DNA of 64,000 nt. It comes from G020344215 sp039586575 (GTDB lineage Bacteria; Gemmatimonadota; Gemmatimonadetes; Palauibacterales; KS3-K002). The DNA lies in contig JBDHKD010000010.1 of NCBI GenBank assembly GCA_039586575.1, positions 15,472 to 79,471 on the forward strand. The letters are read 5' to 3'. The first letter of the stretch is position 1, and each line of letters begins with the position of its first letter. The position numbers were made by a program, and so were the translations under genes. Below are positions 18,227 to 25,342 of the stretch, in pieces. The notes below the pieces were generated by a model, which was not told the DNA's origin, ran no database searches, and worked only from the letters and a program-made list of their open reading frames with translations.

Positions 18227-19208
18227 CCCGGGCCTGCTTCCTCACCGCCAGCGCCATCGAGACGGGAATGGCGACGATGAGTAGCGGCGCGTACGCCGAG
18301 CCCGGCAGGCGGAAGCCGGAGGAGAGCGCCAGGAACAAGGACACCACGGCCACGAAAATCCCGATGAGGATCAGGCTCATCCCGGAGTCCGATAGCTCCT
18401 GACGGGGCGTCGTCACCACGGTGTGCGCGACCGCGACCAGCGCGAGGACGCAGTAGCCCAGCATCAGGAGCATGCCCAGCGACCCGAACGTGTGGTAGAG
18501 GGTCGGATGGAAGATCAGCTCTAACACCAGGCAGGCCACGAACAGCACCCAGACCGCGTAGATGACGCCGGTGACGAGGCGGCTGGCACCGGCACGCTTG
18601 AGCCTGGGGAAGGTGAGGAAAAAGCGGAGTAAGAGGACGCTCAATAGCAACATAGCGGCGAACTGGACGTGAGACGCGACTCCGTCCCAGGTACCCAGGT
18701 AGGGCCCCGCCCCGAACGTTGCCATGCCCGCCGCCAGGCCGATGCCCGCGAGCGCCAGGGCGTGAGACGTATGAACCGAAACGAGCGGCCAAAGGCCAAA
18801 CACCAGGAACGCCAGCCCGACCAGCGCCACTCCCAGCCTCAGGTTCAGCACGCCGCGCGGCGTCGCGCCGTAGACCACACCGAGCGACAGCGGTTCGCCT
18901 TCCCGCTCCACGACCAGCCGCAGCGACTCCCCGGGCCGCCGGATCAGCGAGTGGGGCCACCGCGAATAGAGCGGCAACTCTTCCACCGGAATCCCCTCGA
19001 CGCTGACCACCCGATCCCCGACCTGCAACCCGGCCGCGCGGCCTCCACCCTCCGGCTCGACGTAATTCACTAGGTACTCGGGGCTGTAGGTGAACCCGCC
19101 CCGACCGATGTCCAGCCTCTGGAAGAAGCCAAACGTTCCCCATGCGGTAATCGCCACAGCCGCAACCAGCAGCAGCGCCCGGTGACGGTTGGTAATCGGA
19201 CCGCCCAT
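18219..19208 (-). CDS. PDZ-domain polytopic membrane protein
   Basis: A 329-residue protein from the ATG at 19208, which has GGAG upstream; a TTG at 19244 would add 12 residues. One N-terminal helix (ALLLVAAVAITAWGTFGFF) is followed by an extracytoplasmic PDZ domain (~30-105) with NYVEPEGGGRAAGLQVGDRV and VSVEGIPVEEL. Seven hydrophobic segments follow (~115-320). The arrangement helix-PDZ-7TM lacks any protease or kinase domain. It resembles the sensor half of PDZ/7TM histidine kinases without the kinase. Function unknown. Confidence 0.65.
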   Translation of the reverse strand: MGGPITNRHRALLLVAAVAITAWGTFGFFQRLDIGRGGFTYSPEYLVNYVEPEGGGRAAGLQVGDRVVSVEGIPVEELPLYSRWPHSLIRRPGESLRLVVEREGEPLSLGVVYGATPRGVLNLRLGVALVGLAFLVFGLWPLVSVHTSHALALAGIGLAAGMATFGAGPYLGTWDGVASHVQFAAMLLLSVLLLRFFLTFPRLKRAGASRLVTGVIYAVWVLFVACLVLELIFHPTLYHTFGSLGMLLMLGYCVLALVAVAHTVVTTPRQELSDSGMSLILIGIFVAVVSLFLALSSGFRLPGSAYAPLLIVAIPVSMALAVRKQARAT

Positions 19209-19348
19209 CCTGATTCTCCGGCTCGGGTTCTGGGGCTTGGACAATCTAGCGTGGCGGGGCAGTCACGGCAGCGAGAGGCCGTGTGAGGCTGGGGAAGCTG
19301 GCGAGAATCTCAGCTTGTCATGGCGTGCGGGTACGGAGTGTAAAGCGA

Positions 19349-19381
19349 GGCGGCGCGACCTCGCTGGGAAGCCGCGCCGCC
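19349..19381 (-). terminator. GC-rich hairpin after the small secreted-protein gene
   Basis: GGCGGCGCG at 19349-19357 pairs perfectly with CGCGCCGCC at 19373-19381 across a 15-nt loop. It begins 22 nt past the stop of the minus-strand gene ending at 19403. In that direction it is followed by a short TCGCTTTA stretch, not a full T-run, so a terminator role is likely but not certain. Confidence 0.45.
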
Positions 19382-19402
19382 GTTAGAGACTGCCGCTCGA
19401 GA

Positions 19403-19900
19403 CTAGGGTCGGCAGCTCACATTCGATTCGTGGAAGTTGGCCGTCAGGTCGCCATTGGCATTCCAGTTCAACAACACGTGAAAATCAAACATGTAGTCTG
19501 TTGCGTCGCCCTGGCCGATGGCCCGAACTCGCCTCATCGTGTGCTCCGAGTAGTGTCCGTCGCTCGTCGGATCACCGTTCGTTCGGACGAGGCTGTTCAT
19601 GTTCCAGCGGTACTGGGCTCCGCTCGTGCGGCTTACGCCTTCGGCCTTGCCGTTGATGTGCCACGCGAAGTTCTTGTTACCGGAGGCGGATTCCTGGTCG
19701 ACGAGCTTGATCTTGACCCACCCGTCGAGTTGCACAACCTCACCACACGCTCTCAAGGTTGCACTGTAGGGGTTCGTCACGTCGTACGCTACGGCACTGC
19801 CACCGCCGTTTCCGCGCCCTTGGGCTGCCGCTTCCTGCGCCGGGGCCAGCAAAGCGAACCCCACCATGGCGCCGAGCAGGAAGACTGTCGATTTCCTCAT
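19403..19900 (-). CDS. small secreted protein of unknown function
   Basis: A 165-residue protein with a strong ribosome site: two AGGAG purine blocks lie within 20 nt of the ATG. A cleavable signal peptide (STVFLLGAMVGFALLAP, cut after AQEAAAQ) is clear. The mature part has two cysteines (CGE near residue 52 and the penultimate-type SCRP end) that could form a disulfide, plus an aromatic, Asn-rich beta-type sequence (FDFHVLLNWNANGDLTANFH). I recognise no family. It is a lone gene with its own terminator-like hairpin, so it may be independently and strongly expressed. Confidence 0.6.
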   Translation of the reverse strand: MRKSTVFLLGAMVGFALLAPAQEAAAQGRGNGGGSAVAYDVTNPYSATLRACGEVVQLDGWVKIKLVDQESASGNKNFAWHINGKAEGVSRTSGAQYRWNMNSLVRTNGDPTSDGHYSEHTMRRVRAIGQGDATDYMFDFHVLLNWNANGDLTANFHESNVSCRP

Positions 19901-20279
19901 CTCCTAGCTCCTCCTAATAAGGGTTTGTCGGCGGGTACAAGGCCCCGGTGCGCCATGTGCGGACGACTCACGTCCGTTGTTCGCCACCAGGCCGGCCTCT
20001 TGTGTCCTCTAGCGGGAAGCGGGAATCGCAGCGCCTGGGGGGACGAGGCGGCCCGATCGGCCACCTGCGGGGCACCGCGCGTACGAGTCTGTGCAAGAAT
20101 CGGGCACGTCCCGAGTCCGGCCCCGTCGTCGGGCACCGCTCTCGATCCGTGTCCCCTAACTCGATCTATCTTAATCGGTTAGGCGTGAGATCCGGTCGAG
20201 CGGCCCGCCGGCCGCCCGCCAGCCAGGCTCGGTCGATTCCGGGAGAACGGTGCGAGAATCGGTAATATTGACCGATGCG
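19901..20279. other. intergenic region between the secreted-protein gene and the corrinoid operon
   Basis: About 380 nt with no supported gene. It must hold the promoter of the minus-strand secreted-protein gene and the 3' end of the corrinoid operon transcript. A small inverted repeat, CCTAAC at 20155-20160 with GTTAGG at 20178-20183, is extended by CGAT/ATCG with one bulged base. It lacks a following T-run, so its role as terminator is weak. Nothing else is recognised. Confidence 0.4.
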
Positions 20280-21200
20280 CTAGGGCGGTCCTGCGTTCCA
20301 GGCATCGAGCACCGCCCGGAAAAGCCGGATGTGCTGCGGTGTGGTGCCGCAACAGCCACCGACCATCCCGACGCCGGCGGCGAGCAGGTCGTGGACCTGG
20401 GCGGCCATGACTCCCGGCGCCTGCTCGTAGATCACCTGTAAGTTCTCCAGAACCGGCTGGCCAGCGTTGGGCTGCGCCACAGTAGGCAGGTCGCAGACGC
20501 TTCGGTAACGTTGGATCGCCTGAGCGGCCCGCGCGGCGTCGACGCCCGACCCACAATTGACCCCGAGGGCGTCGGCCCCGGCATCCGCCATGAACCGCGC
20601 AGCCTTTTCGGGGTCCACGCCCATCATGGTGCGGAGGTCCCTACCATCATGGGTGACGGCAAAGGCCACGGAACCGATCACATAGGACGCACCCGCCTTG
20701 CGGGCGGCGCTTATCGCGATTCCGAGCTCCTCGAGGCTCGATTGAGTCTCGATGATGATCGCATCGACGCCGGCGTCGACGAGGGCCGACGCCTGCTCGG
20801 CCAGCGCCTCGCGAGCCGCGCTCTCCGAGATGTCTCCGTAGGGCTCGATCAGCCCGCCCAGCGGGCCGATGTCGCCCAGCACGAAGCCGGGGCGGTCCGC
20901 GAAGGCGTCCCGGGCGATGCGAACGGCGGCTCGCGCGATCTCCACCACGTCATCGGCATGGCCGTGCCGACCCAACATGATGCGGCTTCCGCCGAGGGTG
21001 TTCGTGATCAGGCAGTCGGATCCGGCGTCCACGTAGGCGCGCTGGATGGCCAGCACGCGCTCGGGATGCTCGATGTTCCAGGCCTCACCACAGGCGCCTG
21101 GCTCCAGTCCCACCCGCTGCAGCTCAGTGCCCATGGCGCCGTCCGCGAGCAAGACGCTCCGCTCTAAGGCATCAGGCAGTTGCTGTGACATGGTTCTCAT
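20280..21200 (-). CDS. homocysteine S-methyltransferase domain protein
   Basis: A 306-residue protein of the homocysteine-binding domain family (module 1 of MetH, also BHMT and MmuM). The zinc site is visible as C in GVNCGSG (~215) and the C-terminal GGCCGTT pair (~284-290). The N-terminal VLLADGAMGTELQR block is typical. It would take a methyl group to homocysteine to make methionine. It overlaps the activation-domain gene by 29 nt (20 nt if the second ATG at 21191 is used) and is the last gene of the operon. It contains no pterin-binding or B12 domain; the B12 domain is a separate gene in the same operon. Confidence 0.88.
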   Translation of the reverse strand: MRTMSQQLPDALERSVLLADGAMGTELQRVGLEPGACGEAWNIEHPERVLAIQRAYVDAGSDCLITNTLGGSRIMLGRHGHADDVVEIARAAVRIARDAFADRPGFVLGDIGPLGGLIEPYGDISESAAREALAEQASALVDAGVDAIIIETQSSLEELGIAISAARKAGASYVIGSVAFAVTHDGRDLRTMMGVDPEKAARFMADAGADALGVNCGSGVDAARAAQAIQRYRSVCDLPTVAQPNAGQPVLENLQVIYEQAPGVMAAQVHDLLAAGVGMVGGCCGTTPQHIRLFRAVLDAWNAGPP

Positions 21201-21786
21201 GTGTCAGCCCGAACGCGGCGAGCGTCGAGAGCCGTGGCCGTAAAGCGCCGGACTCGAGCACCTCGATCGGGCCGGGGTAATCGGTGAGCAGCGAGAGGAG
21301 CCGCGTTTGATCGTCGAGCGGCCAGCCGCGGTAGCCGGGACTATGATAGGGCAGGACGCGCGTCCCGTGTGGCCCCATCTCCTGGCACAGCCTGACGGCC
21401 TCACGCGCCCGGAGCTCTTCGACAAGTGCCACGCCATAGGCGTTGAGCGCCATCGCCTCATCGGGCCGGTCGTCCCGCCACAGCCTGCCGATCTCGGCAA
21501 CGATCGCGTGCCCAGCGCTCAGCGCGACAACGTGCAGGGCGTGAGCCCGCGCCGCCCGCAAGCGAGCGGCCAGCCCGCCCCCGGTCAGAGCTATGCCGCC
21601 GGCGAGGTGGACGACGCTACCGTCGATGTGGTCGATCCCTACCTGCCGTCGACTCACCGAGGGCTTCGCGTTCTCGATGCACCAGGAGCGCACGGCATCG
21701 TGCAGCCAGGCCCAGCGACCGCACCGCATCGTGCCGGGCGGTGCGCCCAGGTGATGCTCGACCCGCTCTAGCGAGAGCTCGATCAT
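21172..21786 (-). CDS. stand-alone methionine synthase activation-domain-like protein
   Basis: A 204-residue protein resembling the C-terminal S-adenosylmethionine-binding activation domain of cobalamin-dependent methionine synthase. The key segment is LPYHSPGYRGWPLDDQ near residue 150, aligned with the RYSPGY signature of MetH. IAEIGRLWRDD-type helices and a VEELRAREAVRLCQEMGP stretch precede it. In MetH this domain allows reductive remethylation of inactive Co(II)-cobalamin. Here it is a free protein coupled by a 4-nt ATGA overlap to the RACo-type reactivase, so two reactivation routes may coexist. It is shorter than the MetH domain (~330), so catalytic competence is unproven. Confidence 0.7.
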   Translation of the reverse strand: MIELSLERVEHHLGAPPGTMRCGRWAWLHDAVRSWCIENAKPSVSRRQVGIDHIDGSVVHLAGGIALTGGGLAARLRAARAHALHVVALSAGHAIVAEIGRLWRDDRPDEAMALNAYGVALVEELRAREAVRLCQEMGPHGTRVLPYHSPGYRGWPLDDQTRLLSLLTDYPGPIEVLESGALRPRLSTLAAFGLTHENHVTATA

Positions 21787-23411
21787 GACTCCACCACTCC
21801 AGGGCCGATCGGTTTGAACAAGCAGCCTTGGGCGAAGGCGTCGAAGAAACGCTCGTCCGTCTCGAGCTCGATGTGCTTGATCTGCGTGACGAACGACTCG
21901 AGCTGGCGCCGCAGCGCTACCGAGCGCAGCGCTAGAGTAGCTCCCTCGATAGCGCCGTTGCCGATCGGTTCGATGCGCTCGCGCGGCAGATCCGGGACGA
22001 GCCCGATACTCACCGCCGCCTCCCGGTCGAGGTGATTGGCGAACCCGCCGGCCAGGTACAGACGGTCGATCTCACCGTGCTCGGCGCCGTAATAGCTCAT
22101 CAGGAGTTTCCAGCCGGCGGCCAGCGCGCCTTTGGCCTGTGCCAGACGGCTTATGTCCTCGGCGGTGACGTAAATGTCAGCAGCGCGGTCGAGCACGAAA
22201 CGCTTGGCCTCGATCCGGCCAAGCTCGCTCATCCGTCCGATCCTGAGCAGCTCGCTCAGCGTGTCCACCAGGCCCGACCCGCAGATCGCCTCCGGAGCTC
22301 CATCGCCGATCACCCGGCAGGTTGGCACGCCGGCCCCGTCCAGCTGCACCGCCTCTATGGCGCCCGGGAAAGCGGGGCTCCCGCAGCTCATGCCGCCGCC
22401 CTCGAAAGCCGGGCCGGCCGGACACGATGCCGCCAGCATCCGCCGGCGATTGCCGAGCAAGAGCTCGGTGTTCGTGCCGATGTCCAGAACGGCGACCAGC
22501 CGATCCTCGTGTGGCGCGTCGACCGCCAGCAGGCAGGCGGCGGCATCGGCACCGACGTGGCCGCCGACCAGCGGCAGCCCGTAGGCCCGTGCCGCGCCGT
22601 GGGTGAGGAGACCGAGCGAGCGCGCCGGGGCGGAGAGAGCGGTCGAGGTCCGACGCCCGGCCGCCAGTTCGTGCTCGCTGACCGAGCGGTAGGGGCTCTG
22701 ACCGAGCGAGCCGACATCGAGTCCGAAAAACAGGTCCCGCATCGTCGGGTTGCCGACCACGGCCACCTCGTAGATCGAGTCCGGGTCGCAAGGCAATACC
22801 CCGATTGCCTGGTTGATGTATGCCGTCAGGGTGGTGCGGAGCCGTCCATCGACATCGGTCGCCGCGTATGCAACTCGGGCCATGACGTCCGATCCGGCGA
22901 AACGTTGCGGGTTCTCGAACGATTGGGCGGCCCGGACGATCCCGCTCTCCAGGTCGACCAGGCGCAGGACGACCGTCGTGGTGCCGAGGTCCAGCGCCAG
23001 CCCGTGCAGCTGGCCTGCAGCCCTGGCGATCGGCTCGCCGTCCAGCAGAACCTCGTCTCCCCGCCGGGTTACCGCTGGATCGAACGAAGCTTCCGATTCT
23101 CTGAACTCCAATTCCGCGCCGGAGTCCAGAATGCGCAGCGCCTGGCGCCGCAGCCGGCGTACACTCACCGTACCGCCTGCGCCGGCGATGCGAGCGCGAC
23201 AGGCCAGACGGAAGTCGCCGCGCAGGTGTCGCTCGTGCTCGGTCGGAGGAGAGAGCAGGTGAGCGCCCGCGATAACCTCCACCAAGCACTCGCGGCACCG
23301 CCCCTCCTTGCGGCAAGAGTTGGTGACCGAGAGTCCGACCCGCTCAGCGCACTCGAAGAGCGAGGCGCCGGGCTCGACCTCGCACCCCTGCTTATCCACC
23401 AGAACGCGCAT
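21783..23411 (-). CDS. RACo-type ATP-dependent corrinoid reactivase
   Basis: A 542-residue protein from the ATG at 23411 (a GTG at 23417 is possible). The N-terminal plant-type [2Fe-2S] ferredoxin domain has the CxxxxxCxxC motif NSCRKEGRCREC (~35-46) and a fourth cysteine in RLACRAR. The C-terminal ASKHA/DUF4445 ATPase domain holds GLALDLGTTTVVLRLVDL (~140-157), VLDIGTNTELLLG and a final LYLAGGFANHLD. RACo and RamA proteins use ATP to reduce Co(II) corrinoids that fall out of the methylation cycle. It is 3-9 nt downstream of the corrinoid-protein gene, its natural client. Confidence 0.9.
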   Translation of the reverse strand: MRVLVDKQGCEVEPGASLFECAERVGLSVTNSCRKEGRCRECLVEVIAGAHLLSPPTEHERHLRGDFRLACRARIAGAGGTVSVRRLRRQALRILDSGAELEFRESEASFDPAVTRRGDEVLLDGEPIARAAGQLHGLALDLGTTTVVLRLVDLESGIVRAAQSFENPQRFAGSDVMARVAYAATDVDGRLRTTLTAYINQAIGVLPCDPDSIYEVAVVGNPTMRDLFFGLDVGSLGQSPYRSVSEHELAAGRRTSTALSAPARSLGLLTHGAARAYGLPLVGGHVGADAAACLLAVDAPHEDRLVAVLDIGTNTELLLGNRRRMLAASCPAGPAFEGGGMSCGSPAFPGAIEAVQLDGAGVPTCRVIGDGAPEAICGSGLVDTLSELLRIGRMSELGRIEAKRFVLDRAADIYVTAEDISRLAQAKGALAAGWKLLMSYYGAEHGEIDRLYLAGGFANHLDREAAVSIGLVPDLPRERIEPIGNGAIEGATLALRSVALRRQLESFVTQIKHIELETDERFFDAFAQGCLFKPIGPGVVES

Positions 23412-23420
23412 GGTCACACT

Positions 23421-24068
23421 TCAGTCCTGCACCGCATTGCCACGAAGCTTGAGGAACAAGTCGACCGCACTTGGGGCGTCGGGAGCGTAGCCATGGGCGC
23501 CGATCTGTCGTGCGAAACTCTCGCTCAGCGGCGCGCCACCTACGCACAGCTTTACGTGTTCGAGTCCCGCGGCAGCGAACCCATCGATCACCGTCTTCAT
23601 GTAGGGCATCGTCGTCGTTAGCAGAGCGCTCATGCCGACGATGTGGGCGTCGTGCTCGCGTGCCGCCTCGACGAACCGATCGACCGACTGGTCGACACCC
23701 AGGTCGATCACGCGGAACCCGGAGCCCTCGGCCATCATCCCGACCAGGTTCTTGCCGATGTCGTGCAAGTCGCCTTTCACCGTACCTATGACGAGCGTCC
23801 CCGCCGACCGACCGGCCGGCGACGTGCCGAGTCGCGGCTCCAGGACTTTCATCGCGGTCTTCATGGCCCGCGCCGCGACCAGAACCTGCGGCACGAATAT
23901 GCGGTTGTGCTTGAAGTCGTAGCCGACCATACGCATGCCGGCGATCAGGCCGTGCCGAAGGATCTCGTCGGCCGAAAGCCCTTCCGCCAGCGCCTTCTCG
24001 ACCATCGCCGTGAGCGCGTCTGACTTGCCCTCGTACAATAGCCGGTTCATCTGCGGGAAATCGATCAT
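23421..24068 (-). CDS. corrinoid (B12-binding) methyl-carrier protein
   Basis: A 215-residue protein of the MtaC/MtbC/MetH-B12 module family. The start at 24068 (MIDFPQMNRLLYEG) gives the normal length. A helical cap (~1-90) is followed by the Rossmann B12 domain with the cobalt-ligand motif DLHDIGKN (D-x-H-D-x-x-G) near residue 105, then the SALLTTT and VGGAPLS cofactor-contact elements. It is the first gene of the operon corrinoid protein, reactivase, activation protein, homocysteine methyltransferase. It would carry the methyl group between the divergent methyltransferase and homocysteine. Confidence 0.92.
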   Translation of the reverse strand: MIDFPQMNRLLYEGKSDALTAMVEKALAEGLSADEILRHGLIAGMRMVGYDFKHNRIFVPQVLVAARAMKTAMKVLEPRLGTSPAGRSAGTLVIGTVKGDLHDIGKNLVGMMAEGSGFRVIDLGVDQSVDRFVEAAREHDAHIVGMSALLTTTMPYMKTVIDGFAAAGLEHVKLCVGGAPLSESFARQIGAHGYAPDAPSAVDLFLKLRGNAVQD

Positions 24069-24154
24069 CAAGGCCTCGGCTGCGATTCTGGCGCCGGGTG
24101 CTGAGTGTCGGTTATATGTAGGCGTGACTCGCGGCAGCGGCAATTGGAGGTGTG
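24069..24154. promoter_or_regulatory. divergent intergenic region controlling the corrinoid locus
   Basis: This 86-nt gap separates the corrinoid-protein start from the MtaA/UroD-type gene. The only AT-rich stretch, GGTTATATGTAG around 24110-24121, could supply a -10 for either strand (TATATG forward, TATAAC reverse). A clear GGAGG at 24146-24150 is the ribosome site of the plus-strand gene. No cobalamin-riboswitch B12 box was found. Confidence 0.35.
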
Positions 24155-25336
24155 ATGAACGGTCGGCAACGTGTCGGAATCGCGATGGGTCTCGGCGTGC
24201 CCGATCGGGTGCCGGTTTTCTGTCAGCTGGCGATCGGACATTACTTTCTCAACGCCCAGGGTTCCCCCTTCGATGTCTGGTACCGCTCCGCGGCGTTCGC
24301 CGACGCGTTGGTCGAGTTGCAGCAGCGCTACCGGTTCGACGGGATCCTCGTCAACCTGCCGGGCCGCGATCCGCAGTTCGAGGAGCAGCTCGCCGACATC
24401 GAGGAAGGGCTGGCTGAGACGACGATTCGCTGGAAGAATGGCTCGGTCACGCGCCTTCCGCATGATGACAATCCCCATTACTTCCTGCCCGATGGCTCGC
24501 GCTACTTCCCCGCGTTCGAAGAGATTGAGCCCGAGGGTCTTTGGTACGTGGAGCCCTGGGACCTGACCGAGGTCAACTATCCCTTCACCTGGGGCTTCGA
24601 ACCCGAGCCACGGCCGTTCGACGATTTCTTTCCACCCTATCACCTGGATAGCATCGCCGAAGTGAAACGCCGTGTCGGCGGCAAGGTGTCGTTGCACTCG
24701 GAAGTGTTCAGCCCGTTTTCGCAGTTCCTCGAGCTCCTGAGCTACGAGAACGCGTTGATGGCGATCCTCGATGATCCGGGGAAGACCCACGCCTGCCTGG
24801 ATCGACTGACCGCGGGCGCCATCGACCTTGCCGGCCGGCAAGCGGCGACGGGTGTCGACGCGATCCTGATCTCTTCAGCGTTCGCCGGTGCGGGCCTCAT
24901 TTCGCGCGCGCACTACTCCGAATTCGTGTTGCCCTACGAGCGGAGGTTGATCTCCGAAGTCCGGGCGCGTCACGAAGACGTGAAGATGTACACGCACACC
25001 TGCGGCGCGATCGGCGACCGCCTGGACCTCATCTTAGATACTGGCACCGACGGGATCGACACACTCGACCCGCCTCCGCTGGGTACCATCGAACTGGAAG
25101 ACGCGGTTCGGGAACTGCAGGGGAAGGTGTTCATCAAGGGCAACATCGATGCGGTAAACACGCTGCTCTACGGCGACGAAGAGAAGATTCGCGCCGCGGT
25201 ACTACATCGATTGGATGTCGCCAAACAGGGCGGCGGTTACATCCTCAGTACGGCTTGCTCGGTGCCGCCGGCTGTGGATCCGGGGCGGCTCGAGTATCTG
25301 AGCCAGCTCGTCATCGAGTACGGGTGTTACCCGTAG
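24155..25336 (+). CDS. MtaA/UroD-superfamily corrinoid methyltransferase
   Basis: A 393-residue protein of the uroporphyrinogen-decarboxylase superfamily. It bears the zinc-site residues of the MtaA-type methyltransferases rather than of true UroD: H281-x-C283 in THTCGAIG and C368 in STACSVPP. In that group zinc activates a thiol or binds substrate during methyl transfer to or from a corrinoid protein. The ATG follows GGAGG. The gene is divergent from the corrinoid-protein operon, the natural source of its partner. No pterin-binding methyltransferase lies nearby, so this protein is the best candidate for the methyl-donor side; which methyl compound it uses cannot be told. Confidence 0.82.
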   Translation: MNGRQRVGIAMGLGVPDRVPVFCQLAIGHYFLNAQGSPFDVWYRSAAFADALVELQQRYRFDGILVNLPGRDPQFEEQLADIEEGLAETTIRWKNGSVTRLPHDDNPHYFLPDGSRYFPAFEEIEPEGLWYVEPWDLTEVNYPFTWGFEPEPRPFDDFFPPYHLDSIAEVKRRVGGKVSLHSEVFSPFSQFLELLSYENALMAILDDPGKTHACLDRLTAGAIDLAGRQAATGVDAILISSAFAGAGLISRAHYSEFVLPYERRLISEVRARHEDVKMYTHTCGAIGDRLDLILDTGTDGIDTLDPPPLGTIELEDAVRELQGKVFIKGNIDAVNTLLYGDEEKIRAAVLHRLDVAKQGGGYILSTACSVPPAVDPGRLEYLSQLVIEYGCYP

Positions 25337-25342
25337 CTCATC

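Noticed and set aside
20155..20183. Hairpin after the corrinoid operon as a clear terminator
   Set aside because: The stem is short with a bulge, has no T-run and lies ~100 nt past the stop.
22032..23621. Long (529-codon) open frame antisense to the RACo-type gene
   Set aside because: It is a by-product of high GC on the opposite strand of a clear coding region; its protein is Arg/Gln/Pro-rich with no family signature.
24069..24151. Cobalamin riboswitch upstream of the corrinoid operon
   Set aside because: The 83-nt gap is too short for the aptamer and no B12-box sequence is visible.
24155..25336. True uroporphyrinogen decarboxylase (heme synthesis)
   Set aside because: The zinc-site His and two Cys of methyltransferase homologues are present and the neighbours are all corrinoid methyl-transfer genes.
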